Source of the DNA: Thermopetrobacter sp964430935
Lineage (GTDB): Bacteria > Pseudomonadota > Alphaproteobacteria > Rhizobiales > Aestuariivirgaceae
NCBI GenBank assembly: GCA_964430935.1
Contig: CAYSHK010000051.1
Coordinates: forward strand, 59,389-123,388
Direction of reading: 5' to 3'
DNA: 64,000 bases
Shown: in pieces, positions 8,612-18,120 of the stretch
Numbering within the stretch: the stretch's first letter is position 1
How the letters are laid out: every line of letters begins with the position of its first letter
Position numbers and translations under genes: made by a program
The notes under the pieces: model-generated
What the model saw: only the letters and a program-made list of their open reading frames with translations
Told to the model about the DNA's origin: nothing
Databases searched by the model: none

Positions 8612-9352
8612 ATGACGGACGACGCCATCATTCTCATTCCCGCCCGCATGGGATCCTCCCGTCTGCCCGGCAAGCCGCTGGCGGACATCGCCGGACTGCC
8701 GATGATCGTGCACGTGCTCAACCGCGCGCGGGAGGCGGACATCGGTCCCGTGCTGGTGGCGGCGGCGGAAGAGGCCATCGCGGAAGCGGTGCGGGCCGCG
8801 GGCGGGGAGGCCGTGCTCACGGATCCCGCCCTGCCCTCGGGTTCCGACCGCATCGCTGCGGCGCTGGACGCCCACGATCCGCGGCGGCGCTACGGCGTCG
8901 TCGTCAACCTCCAGGGCGACCTGCCCGCCATGGACCCCGCCGACATCCGCCACTGCGCGGAGGCGCTGCGGAGGACCGGCGCGGACATCGCCACGCTGGC
9001 GGCGGAAATCCGCGATCCGGAGGAGATCGCCAATCCCAACGTGGTGAAGGCCGTGGCTCCCCTGGACAGGGAGCCGGTCGCCATGGCCACGGACTTCGTG
9101 CGCGAACTGCCGGGGGACGCGGAAGGCCCCTTCTTCCATCACATCGGCATCTACGCCTACCGTCGCCCGGCCCTCGAGCGCTTCGTCTCCATGCCGCCCT
9201 CTCCGCGGGAGCGCGAACGGAGGCTGGAGCAGATGCGGGCGCTGGACAACGGCATGACCATCGCGGTGGCGCGCGTGGCGCATGCGCCCTTCGGCGTGGA
9301 CGCGCCGGAGGATCTGGAGCGGGCACGGCACATTCTGGGGCACGGGACATGA
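8612..9352 (+). CDS. kdsB: 3-deoxy-manno-octulosonate cytidylyltransferase
   Basis: Activates Kdo with CTP to CMP-Kdo for lipopolysaccharide inner-core synthesis in the cytoplasm. 246 aa, normal for KdsB. The N-terminal nucleotide-binding motif IPARMGSSRLPGKPL and the internal NLQGDLP and HHIGIYAYR motifs are clear. A TTG lies four codons upstream, but the ATG at 8612 is preferred because the conserved domain starts immediately after it. The stop overlaps the pheA start as ATGA. Confidence 0.94.
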   Translation: MTDDAIILIPARMGSSRLPGKPLADIAGLPMIVHVLNRAREADIGPVLVAAAEEAIAEAVRAAGGEAVLTDPALPSGSDRIAAALDAHDPRRRYGVVVNLQGDLPAMDPADIRHCAEALRRTGADIATLAAEIRDPEEIANPNVVKAVAPLDREPVAMATDFVRELPGDAEGPFFHHIGIYAYRRPALERFVSMPPSPRERERRLEQMRALDNGMTIAVARVAHAPFGVDAPEDLERARHILGHGT

Positions 9353-10242
9353 CGACGAAAGGAAAGATCGCCTACCAGGGCGAACCGGGAGCCAATTCGC
9401 ACATCGCCTGCCTGCAGGTGCACCCCGACATGGAGCCGCTGGCCTGCCGGACGTTCGAGGACGTCTTTTCCGCGGTGCACGCGGGCCGGGCGGAGCTGGC
9501 CATGATCCCGGTGGAGAACACCCTGGCGGGCCGGGTCGCGGACATCCACCACCTGATCCCCATTTCCAACCTCTACATCGTGGGAGAGCACTTCCTGCCG
9601 ATCCACCATCAGCTCATGGCTCCGAAGGGCGCGACCCTGGAGACGATCCGCACCGTTCATTCGCATGTGCACGCGCTGGGCCAGTGCCGGGAACTGATCC
9701 GCGAGCTCGGCGTGGAGGGGGTGATTGCCGGCGACACCGCCGGGGCGGCCCGGGAGGTGGCGGAACGGGGCGATCCCACGGAAGCGGCCATCGCCTCCGA
9801 ACTCGCCGCGGAGATCTACGGACTGGAGATCCTGCGCCGCGACGTCGAGGACGAATCGCACAACACCACGCGCTTTCTCATCATGGCGCGGGAACCGCTG
9901 GAGGTGCGGCCCGAGGACGGCCCCCTCATCACGTCGTTCGTGTTCCGGGTGCGCAACGTGCCGGCAGCGCTCTACAAGGCGCTCGGCGGCTTCGCCACCA
10001 ACGGGGTCAACATGACCAAGCTGGAATCCTACCAGATCGGCGGACGGTTCCACGCCACGCAGTTCTACGCCGACGTGGAGGGCCACCCGGAGGAGCGCCC
10101 GCTGCGGCTGGCCCTGGAGGAACTGGACTTCTTCACCTCCTGCGTGAAGATGCTGGGCACCTATCCCGCCTCTCCGATGCGGCGGGAGATGGCCGGGGAT
10201 GCGGCCGGGGAGGACGGGTTCACGGCCTGCGAACCGCGGTGA
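9349..10242 (+). CDS. pheA: Prephenate dehydratase
   Basis: Converts prephenate to phenylpyruvate in phenylalanine synthesis. 297 aa: a periplasmic-binding-protein-like catalytic domain (AYQGEPGANSH at the start, IPVENTLAGRV, and the TRF motif in NTTRFLIMA) and a C-terminal ACT regulatory domain (TSFVFRVRNVPAALYKALG, then NMTKLESYQIGG), where Phe normally binds for feedback inhibition. There is no chorismate mutase domain, as usual in alphaproteobacteria. It is translationally coupled to kdsB and overlaps the convergent NlpC/P60 gene by 23 bases at its 3' end. Confidence 0.95.
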   Translation: MTTKGKIAYQGEPGANSHIACLQVHPDMEPLACRTFEDVFSAVHAGRAELAMIPVENTLAGRVADIHHLIPISNLYIVGEHFLPIHHQLMAPKGATLETIRTVHSHVHALGQCRELIRELGVEGVIAGDTAGAAREVAERGDPTEAAIASELAAEIYGLEILRRDVEDESHNTTRFLIMAREPLEVRPEDGPLITSFVFRVRNVPAALYKALGGFATNGVNMTKLESYQIGGRFHATQFYADVEGHPEERPLRLALEELDFFTSCVKMLGTYPASPMRREMAGDAAGEDGFTACEPR

Positions 10243-11008
10243 CGGGTCCGCCGCCGGACGCTTCGATGCGGCTCACGGCATCCGCCAGCGGCTCGACGGC
10301 CACCCGCATGTGATGGGCGTTGGCGTGGATGATGCGCCGTGCGTCCAGCATCATCGCGACATGTCCCTTCCAGAAGATCAGATCGCCCCTGCGCAGCGTC
10401 CCCGCGAGGGCCCGCTCGCGCGGCAGGGGGCGGCCGATGCGCTCCACCTGGTCGCAGGTGTCCCGTGGTATGTCACGGTGTCCCGTCATGCGCAGCACCA
10501 GTTGGACGAGGCCCGAACAGTCGATGCCCTCCGCCGTGCGGCCGCCCCAGAGATAGGGAACACGCAGAAACATCTCCGCCAGCGCCGCCGGATCGTCTCC
10601 GATGGCTCCATGGGGCGCCAGGTGCGAGCTGGGAATCCAGCCCCCGGCGGCGCGCGTGAACCGGCCCTCGCGCTCCTCCGGCTCCAGCCGGGCGCCCATG
10701 AAGACGGGGCGCACGGGCGCCGCCCTGATATCGGGGCGCGGAAACATCAGGGTTCCGGGAAACCGGGGCGTCAGTGTTCCGTCGTCCGAGGAAGGCTCCT
10801 TCTCCGGGAACGGCGCGATCTCCGCGGCGCGGAGATGCCCCTCGTATCCATCCGCATCCAGCCGGACGCGGCACCAGCCGTCCGCCGCTTCGAGAACGCG
10901 CAGCGTCTCACCGAGGAGAACCTGCGTCAGCTGCTCCGCATCCTCCCGCGGCTCCCTGCGGACCGCCGCCACGGGCACGCGGGCGCGCATGCGCTCCCCC
11001 GCCCTCAT
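10220..11008 (-). CDS. NlpC/P60 family peptidoglycan hydrolase
   Basis: 262 aa. An N-terminal SH3-like region (about residues 8-65, VRREPREDAEQLTQVLLGE) precedes a NlpC/P60 domain with catalytic Cys in GIDCSGLVQ, His in GHVAMML and the third polar residue in HANAHHM. Family members cleave gamma-D-Glu-diaminopimelate peptide bonds in peptidoglycan. No signal peptide is visible, so it may act on cytoplasmic recycling intermediates or leave by another route. It is coupled to the upstream MarR-type gene (ATGA) and overlaps pheA tail to tail. Confidence 0.87.
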   Translation of the reverse strand: MRAGERMRARVPVAAVRREPREDAEQLTQVLLGETLRVLEAADGWCRVRLDADGYEGHLRAAEIAPFPEKEPSSDDGTLTPRFPGTLMFPRPDIRAAPVRPVFMGARLEPEEREGRFTRAAGGWIPSSHLAPHGAIGDDPAALAEMFLRVPYLWGGRTAEGIDCSGLVQLVLRMTGHRDIPRDTCDQVERIGRPLPRERALAGTLRRGDLIFWKGHVAMMLDARRIIHANAHHMRVAVEPLADAVSRIEASGGGPVTAVRRP

Positions 11009-11457
11009 TCCTCCGCTCCGCGGACTTCCACCACGTCCTCCAGGCCGCCGGCCTCTCCATCGTCCGGTTCTTCCCCGGCTCCCGGCGCGGAACCGGACAA
11101 TCCCTCCGCGGCGCGGACCAGCAGACCGGCAAGATGATCCAGGTAGAGCGCTCCCTCCACGGTTCTGTGGATGAGCACGTTGCGCCGGTCGTCCGGATCG
11201 CGCCGCCGCATCAGCAGATTGTAGCGGCCCATGGCGTTGAGGGCCCGCGTGACAACGGGTTTCGTGACGCCCAGCTTCGCCGCCAGCCCGCGAACGGTAT
11301 GCGGCGGCGGATCGAGATAGACCGTGAGAAGGATCGCAAGCTGGCGGGCGGACAGATCCGGTGCATCATCCCGCACCATGGCCAGACATGCATCCCGCCA
11401 CAGCCGCAGGGCCTCGCTTTCCGTCAGTTGCACCGCTTTTCCCGCCTCGTTCGTCAC
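11005..11457 (-). CDS. MarR-family winged-helix regulator
   Basis: 150 aa. The winged-helix core is visible: SARQLAILLTVYLDPPPHTV, recognition helix AAKLGVTKPVVTRALNAM, wing LLMRRRDPDDRRNVLIHRT. The first codon is GTG. The C-terminal tail is Gly/Glu-rich. It is divergent from the DsrC/TusE-like gene across 188 bases and coupled to the NlpC/P60 gene. The ligand is unknown. It could control the divergent sulfur cluster, itself, or both; this is inference from position. Confidence 0.8.
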   Translation of the reverse strand: MTNEAGKAVQLTESEALRLWRDACLAMVRDDAPDLSARQLAILLTVYLDPPPHTVRGLAAKLGVTKPVVTRALNAMGRYNLLMRRRDPDDRRNVLIHRTVEGALYLDHLAGLLVRAAEGLSGSAPGAGEEPDDGEAGGLEDVVEVRGAEE

Positions 11458-11645
11458 GGCGCGGCAGGCGCCGCGATTTCATTTCGTATCCGTTTCATTC
11501 AAACCCATTTCCCTTCCCATGGCAAGCGCCGACCGTGCAGGAGCGGACATCTTTTCCATCCATGCATTTCATGCTAATGTTTCTCAATAACAACAAGGGC
11601 CGGAACATGCCGGCGATACATGAAGAAGATGTGGAGGAAACGACC

Positions 11646-12005
11646 ATGCCCATGACGATGCAGGACATCATCAATCCGGGATCCGCGCGACACGTCCCGG
11701 AATTTCCGGATGCGCCATCCGGCTGGAGTCTCGAATCGGCGCGGCGGGAGGCCGAGCGGATGGGGATCAGGCTGGGGGCGGAACACCTGGAGGCCATCCG
11801 TGTGATCCAGGGAGCCTACCGCGACGAACCCGCCCCGCCGCTGAGGCGGATCCACGACGCGCTCGAAGCCCGTTTCGCCGACGTGGGCGGCATGCGTCAC
11901 CTCTACGAGATCTTTTCCGGAGGCCCCGTGACGCGCGGATGCATTCTGGCCGGCGTCAAGCCGCCCGCGGGGGCCGTGGACGAAAGCTTCGGCTCCACGG
12001 CCTGA
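11646..12005 (+). CDS. DsrC/TusE-family sulfur carrier-like protein
   Basis: 119 aa. The C-terminus HLYEIFSGGPVTRGCILAG then VKPPAGAV aligns with the DsrC/TusE tail, where the usual pattern is GPAKxACKIAGLPKPTGCV. These small proteins carry sulfur as persulfide or trisulfide. The inner cysteine (Cys99, CysB) is kept, but the penultimate cysteine (CysA), the main sulfur-carrying residue of both DsrC and TusE, is Ala110, and eight or nine residues are added after it. The start at 11646 is set by GGAGGAAACGACC; an upstream in-frame ATG (11607) has a weaker site. It precedes a cytochrome c and sqr. Confidence 0.8.
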   Translation: MPMTMQDIINPGSARHVPEFPDAPSGWSLESARREAERMGIRLGAEHLEAIRVIQGAYRDEPAPPLRRIHDALEARFADVGGMRHLYEIFSGGPVTRGCILAGVKPPAGAVDESFGSTA

Positions 12006-12206
12006 GCTCCCGCAAGGATGGTACGCCCGGGACATGGCGCATGCGCCGGACGGAGCCTGCGCCATGTCCGCACCCCCCTCTCCCGCGCACGAAACGATGC
12101 GGGACCATACAAAAAAGTAATCGTTCCTCACTTGACCTTCCAGCTACTGGAACCCGGAGCATCTCTCCCGGACATTCATCGCATGACGGAAAGGGAGGAT
12201 GCGCGA

Positions 12207-12662
12207 ATGAAAATGAACTGGACGGCCATCATGGCCGGAGCAGGCATCGTCGCGGTCGGCGCGATTTGGGCGGGCAGACTGCTGGACGCCGGCTCCGGCG
12301 GGGAGGCGATCCTGCGTCCGGACGATGCCGCGCTGGTGGCTCGGGGCGAAGAGCTCTACGGAAAGAACTGCGCCAGCTGCCACGGCGTGGATCTGCGCGG
12401 CCAGCCCGGATGGCAGACCACCGCGGGCAAGGCACCACCCCATGACGCGACGGGACACACCTGGCACCATCCTGACCGGATGCTGCTGGCGGTGACCAGA
12501 ACGGGGACGATGCGCCGCGGCGGGGCCATGCCGGGTTTCGCCGGCCGGCTCTCCGACGGGGACATCGTGGCCATACTCTCCTACATCAAGAGCCGCTGGC
12601 CCGAGGAAATCCGGGCGGCGCACGACCGGATCAACGCCCGTTCCGCCGCCGGCGCGGGCTGA
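12207..12662 (+). CDS. Membrane-anchored monoheme cytochrome c
   Basis: 151 aa. An N-terminal helix (about residues 5-23) acts as an uncleaved anchor or signal peptide. The heme motif is CASCH (Cys55, Cys58, His59), and the likely axial Met is in GAMPGFAGRLSDGDIVAI. The C-terminal helix (VAILSYIKSRWP) is typical of class I cytochrome c. The start at 12207 follows GGGAGG with 8-base spacing. It sits between the DsrC-like gene and sqr, suggesting an electron-transfer role in sulfur oxidation; the direct partner is not shown. Confidence 0.83.
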   Translation: MKMNWTAIMAGAGIVAVGAIWAGRLLDAGSGGEAILRPDDAALVARGEELYGKNCASCHGVDLRGQPGWQTTAGKAPPHDATGHTWHHPDRMLLAVTRTGTMRRGGAMPGFAGRLSDGDIVAILSYIKSRWPEEIRAAHDRINARSAAGAG

Positions 12663-12734
12663 GGTCCGTCGCCGCCATTCCATGATGCGACACACCGGCA
12701 TGCCACCACTGCGTGCGGTGTGACGGGTTGGCCC

Positions 12735-12764
12735 TTGCAATTCCACCTTCCGGAGGGCTACACA
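12735..12764 (+). promoter_or_regulatory. Probable sqr promoter
   Basis: TTGCAA at 12735-12740 and TACACA at 12759-12764 are separated by 18 bp, about 80 bases before the sqr start. The -10 overlaps the inverted repeat at 12761-12782. Confidence 0.45.
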
Positions 12765-12782
12765 TAGCGAAGATCCTATGTG
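12761..12782. promoter_or_regulatory. Candidate operator upstream of sqr
   Basis: A perfect inverted repeat, CACATAG - 8 bases - CTATGTG, overlaps the presumed -10 of sqr, a position suited to a repressor. Sulfide/persulfide-sensing ArsR-type repressors control sqr in other proteobacteria, but no such regulator is in the window and the binding protein is unknown. Confidence 0.5.
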
Positions 12783-12843
12783 AGCTCCTTCGAAGCCTCA
12801 CTGGTCCAGCTGGCACACCAACGAGAAGAAACAGGAGAGGGAC

Positions 12844-14118
12844 ATGGCCCATATCGTCGTCATGGGGGCAGGAATCGGTGGTATTCCAACGGCATATGAA
12901 CTGAAAGAGGCCGTCAGGCCGGAAGACAAGATCACGGTGGTCAACAACCGGCCCTACTTTCAGTTCACGCCTTCCAATCCCTGGGCGGCCGTTGGCTGGC
13001 GCAAGAGGGAGGACATCACCATCGACATGGCTCCGGTGTTCGCACGTCACGGCATCGACTTCATCGCCAAGCCGGTCGTGAAACTGCATCCGGAGGACAA
13101 TCGCCTGGAGCTGGAAGGGGGCGATTTCATCGAATACGACTATCTGGTGATCGCGACCGGCCCCCGTCTCGCCTTCGAGCGCGTCGAGGGCCTGGGGCCG
13201 GAGGGCGGCTACACCCATTCCGTCTGCACCATCGACCATGCCGAGAAGGCCTACGGCGACTGGGAGAAGTTCTGCGCCGATCCCGGCCCGATCGTGGTCG
13301 GCGCGGCGCAGATGGCGTCCTGTTTCGGTCCGGCCTACGAATTCGCCGCGATCATGGATACCGACCTCAAGAAGCGCGGCATCCGCGACAAGGTGCCGAT
13401 GACCTTCGTCACCTCCGAACCCTACATCGGCCATCTCGGCCTGGGCGGCGTCGGCGACACCAAGGGCATGCTGGAGTCGGAGTTCCGCGACCGCAACATC
13501 AAGTGGATCACCAACGCCAAGATCGACAAGGTCGAGCCGGGCAAGATGTACGTCACGGAGGTGGACGAGGACGGCAACGAGAAGAAGAAGCACGAGCTGG
13601 ACTTCAAGTTCTCGATGATCCTGCCCTCCTTCGCCGGCGTGGACGCCGTGTTCGGCATCGAGGGCCTGACCAACCCCGGCGGCTTCATCATCGTCGACAA
13701 GCATCAGCGCAACCCGAAGTATCCGAACATCTTCGCCGTCGGCGTGTGCATCGCCATCGCGCCGCTGGAGGAGACGCCAGTTCCGGTCGGCGTTCCGAAG
13801 ACCGGCTACATGATCGAATCCATGGTCACCGCGGCGGTGCAGAACATCGGCGAGCTTCTGCGTGGCGACGAGCCCACGCACGAGCCGACCTGGAACGCCA
13901 TGTGCCTGGCCGACCTGGGCAACACCGGCATGGTCTTCTATGCCAAGCCGCAGAATCCGCCGCGCAACGTGAACTGGTCCACTTCGGGCAAGTGGGTGCA
14001 TCTGGCGAAGATCGCCTTCGAGAAGTACTTCCTGCGCAAGGTGCGCAAGGGCGTCTCGGAGCCGTTCATCGAGAAGTATCTGCTGGGCATCATCAAGATG
14101 CACCGTCTGAAGTCCTGA
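12844..14118 (+). CDS. sqr: Sulfide:quinone oxidoreductase, type I
   Basis: Peripheral membrane flavoprotein that oxidises sulfide to polysulfide/zero-valent sulfur and reduces quinone. 424 aa, normal length. The N-terminal dinucleotide motif is VVMGAGIGGIP and the second FAD motif is IATGP. The three redox cysteines of type I SQR are present: Cys128 (SVCTID), Cys160 (MASCFGP) and Cys354 (NAMCLAD). PVPVGVPKTGYMIE and the end WVHLAKIAFEKYFLRK are typical of this type, including the amphipathic C-terminal helices that bind the membrane. An AGGAGAGG ribosome site precedes the ATG. It is followed by a strong terminator. Confidence 0.95.
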   Translation: MAHIVVMGAGIGGIPTAYELKEAVRPEDKITVVNNRPYFQFTPSNPWAAVGWRKREDITIDMAPVFARHGIDFIAKPVVKLHPEDNRLELEGGDFIEYDYLVIATGPRLAFERVEGLGPEGGYTHSVCTIDHAEKAYGDWEKFCADPGPIVVGAAQMASCFGPAYEFAAIMDTDLKKRGIRDKVPMTFVTSEPYIGHLGLGGVGDTKGMLESEFRDRNIKWITNAKIDKVEPGKMYVTEVDEDGNEKKKHELDFKFSMILPSFAGVDAVFGIEGLTNPGGFIIVDKHQRNPKYPNIFAVGVCIAIAPLEETPVPVGVPKTGYMIESMVTAAVQNIGELLRGDEPTHEPTWNAMCLADLGNTGMVFYAKPQNPPRNVNWSTSGKWVHLAKIAFEKYFLRKVRKGVSEPFIEKYLLGIIKMHRLKS

Positions 14119-14144
14119 GAACGCCGGCGAAGACGGCGGAACGA

Positions 14145-14182
14145 AAAAAGGGGCCGCGCCCGTCGGGCGGCGGCCCCTTTTT
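14145..14182. terminator. Bidirectional rho-independent terminator
   Basis: A run of A, then GGGGCCG... paired with ...CGGCCCC (extended by CGCCC/GGGCG) and TTTTT. It lies between convergent sqr and tadC and is symmetrical enough to serve both strands. Confidence 0.85.
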
Positions 14183-14213
14183 CATGTGCGCGGCGCGGCG
14201 GCGATCCGCCGCA

Positions 14214-15179
14214 TCACCATTTGTCGGCCAGCATGAGGAACGAGGGGCCGAGCACCACGATGAAGATCACCGGCAGGAAGAACAGGATCATCGGCACGGT
14301 GAGCTTGGGAGGCAGCGAGGCCGCCTTCTTCTCCAGCTCCATCATGCGGTCGTTGCGGTTCTCCTCCGCCAGCACGCGGAGCGACTGGCCGAGCGGCGTT
14401 CCGTACCGCTCCGACTGGATGAGGGCGGTGACCACGGCCTTGATCGTGGGCAGATCCACACGCTTGGCAAGATTGGTGAAAGCCTGGGGGCGGTCGCCGA
14501 TGTAGGAGAGCTCCGCCAGCGTGTACTGGAGCTCCTCGGCGAGCGCGACGGAGGCGCTGGCGATCTCCATGGAGACCTTGTGCATGGCCTGCTCCACCGA
14601 CATGCCCGCCTCGACGCAGATCAGCAGCAGGTCGAGAGCGTCGGACCATACCCGCTTGATGGACTCCTGGCGGCGCTTGATCATGTTCACCACCACCAGA
14701 TTGGGCAGGTAGTAGCCGAAGGCGGCACCGCCCAGGGCGGCCACCATGCGCATGAGCGGCGGCATGTCCTGGAGCTGGCTCATGTAGATGTAGCCGACGA
14801 CGGCCAGCACCACGGGGGAGATCACGCGCGCGGCCAGGAAGGTGATCAGATGTCGTTCCGTGCGGTATCCGGCGCTGCGCAGCATCTGCCGCGCGTTGTC
14901 GGCCTCGAACAGCGTTTTCAGATTCAGGGCCTCAACGAGCTGGAGCATCAGGCCCTTGGGCTTGTCGCGCAGGCTGCCCGATTTCTTCTGCTGCTTCAGC
15001 TGGGCCTTGTGGCGGGCCCGCATCTGCTCGCGCTCCACCGTCACCAGGTCGGCCTTCTTGTTGAGGTTCTGCTGCTCGAACATGGGCACGACCACCGTCA
15101 TGATGGTCAGGAAGACCAGACCGGCGATGACGATGGAAATGAGATTCTGAAGCTCGAACAGGCTGAGGACGGTTTCCAT
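14214..15179 (-). CDS. tadC: Tad pilus inner-membrane platform protein TadC
   Basis: 321 aa, T2SSF (GspF) domain. Membrane helices lie at about residues 10-32, 115-150 and 290-312. The cytoplasmic F domain spans about residues 165-285, with EAGMSVEQAMHKVSMEIA and LIQSERYGTPLGQSLRVLAEE, the conserved second half of the fold. It pairs with TadB to form the platform on which the TadA/CpaF ATPase turns during Flp/Tad pilus assembly. Last gene of the leftward cpa/tad operon. A GGAG site supports the ATG. Confidence 0.92.
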   Translation of the reverse strand: METVLSLFELQNLISIVIAGLVFLTIMTVVVPMFEQQNLNKKADLVTVEREQMRARHKAQLKQQKKSGSLRDKPKGLMLQLVEALNLKTLFEADNARQMLRSAGYRTERHLITFLAARVISPVVLAVVGYIYMSQLQDMPPLMRMVAALGGAAFGYYLPNLVVVNMIKRRQESIKRVWSDALDLLLICVEAGMSVEQAMHKVSMEIASASVALAEELQYTLAELSYIGDRPQAFTNLAKRVDLPTIKAVVTALIQSERYGTPLGQSLRVLAEENRNDRMMELEKKAASLPPKLTVPMILFFLPVIFIVVLGPSFLMLADKW

Positions 15180-15197
15180 CGGAGGATTCTCCAGGAC

Positions 15198-16211
15198 TCA
15201 GAACTTGAAGTTGATGATCTTGCGCATCACCAGCACGCCGATCAGCATCCAGATGGCCGAGGCGGTGACCATGATGTTGCCGGTCTTGGTGGTCCACAGC
15301 GGATTGAAGTAGCCGGGGCTGAGGAACGAGATCACGCCCATGATGACGAAGGGCAGCGAACCGATGATCGCGGCGGACGCCTTGGCCTCCTGCGAGACGG
15401 CGCGCACCTTCTGCTTCATCTTCTTGCGGTCGCGCAGCACGCGGGACAGATTGGCCAGCGTCTCCGACAGGTTGCCGCCCGTCTGCCGCTGGATGGCGAC
15501 GACGATGGCCAGGAAGTTCACCTCCGGCAGCGGCATGCGGGTGTACATCCGCTCCAGTCCCTGCTCCAGGGAAATGCCGATCTTCTGCCCCTCCACGACC
15601 TCGATGAATTCCGGCCCGATGGGCGGGGGCAGCTCGGTGGCGATGACCTTCATGGCGTCCGTCACCGGCAGGCCGGAACGCAGGCCGCGGACCATGATGT
15701 CGATGGCGTCCGGCAGGTCGTCGAGAAACTTCTGCTGCCGCTTGTTGGCGAGCATGGAGATGTACCAGCGCGGCAGTCCCAGAAAGCCCACCACGCCCGC
15801 GCCCGCCGCCAGCAGGTTGCGCAGCATGGGCGAATCCAGATCACCCAGCAGCATGTAGGTCATGAAGGCCAGGAACATTCCGACGGCGGCGGAGAAGGTG
15901 TAGAACTGGCGCTCGTTGATGGACAGCCCGGCGCGACGCAGGCGCACGGCCAGCGTGATGCGCCGCTTGCGCTCCTTCTCGTCCTCCTCCAGCTGGCGCA
16001 GCGTCTCCTCGATCTGCCTGCGGCGGCCTTCCTTCTTCTTGTCGACGAGCGAATCGAGCTTGCGTCTGCGTTCGGCGCCGCCGACGATCTGCTCGGCCCG
16101 CTTCGAGGCGCTGTTCCCGGAGAAGAGCGCCGAAACGAGAAACCAGGCCGCGCCGGCCATGACGACCGCCACACCCGCCAGCACGATCATGGTCATGTAC
16201 TGATCATTCAC
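15198..16211 (-). CDS. tadB: Tad pilus inner-membrane platform protein TadB
   Basis: 337 aa, T2SSF domain. An N-terminal helix (about residues 6-28) is followed by a charged cytoplasmic stretch with coiled-coil character (residues 35-90, KKEGRRRQIEETLRQLEED). Two helices near 100-150, the F domain (LPDAIDIMVRGLRSGLPVTD, then VAIQRQTGGNLSETLANLS) and a C-terminal helix pair complete it. The start is GTG at 16211 with a GGGAG site at about 9 bases. It lies between cpaF and tadC. Confidence 0.92.
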   Translation of the reverse strand: MNDQYMTMIVLAGVAVVMAGAAWFLVSALFSGNSASKRAEQIVGGAERRRKLDSLVDKKKEGRRRQIEETLRQLEEDEKERKRRITLAVRLRRAGLSINERQFYTFSAAVGMFLAFMTYMLLGDLDSPMLRNLLAAGAGVVGFLGLPRWYISMLANKRQQKFLDDLPDAIDIMVRGLRSGLPVTDAMKVIATELPPPIGPEFIEVVEGQKIGISLEQGLERMYTRMPLPEVNFLAIVVAIQRQTGGNLSETLANLSRVLRDRKKMKQKVRAVSQEAKASAAIIGSLPFVIMGVISFLSPGYFNPLWTTKTGNIMVTASAIWMLIGVLVMRKIINFKF

Positions 16212-16276
16212 CGTCCGTCACTCCCGTTGCCGGTGCGCCGGCCACGCGGCCTGGCGCCTCCGGGCGTCCAAATTCC

Positions 16277-18100
<1,824 letters not shown>

Positions 18101-18120
18101 CTACCTACTCGCCCCCTCGT

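Noticed and set aside
11461..11645. Fur- or Irr-like box upstream of the DsrC-like gene
   Set aside because: The AT-rich sequence (GCTAATG, TTTCATT repeats) has only weak symmetry and too many mismatches to any known box.
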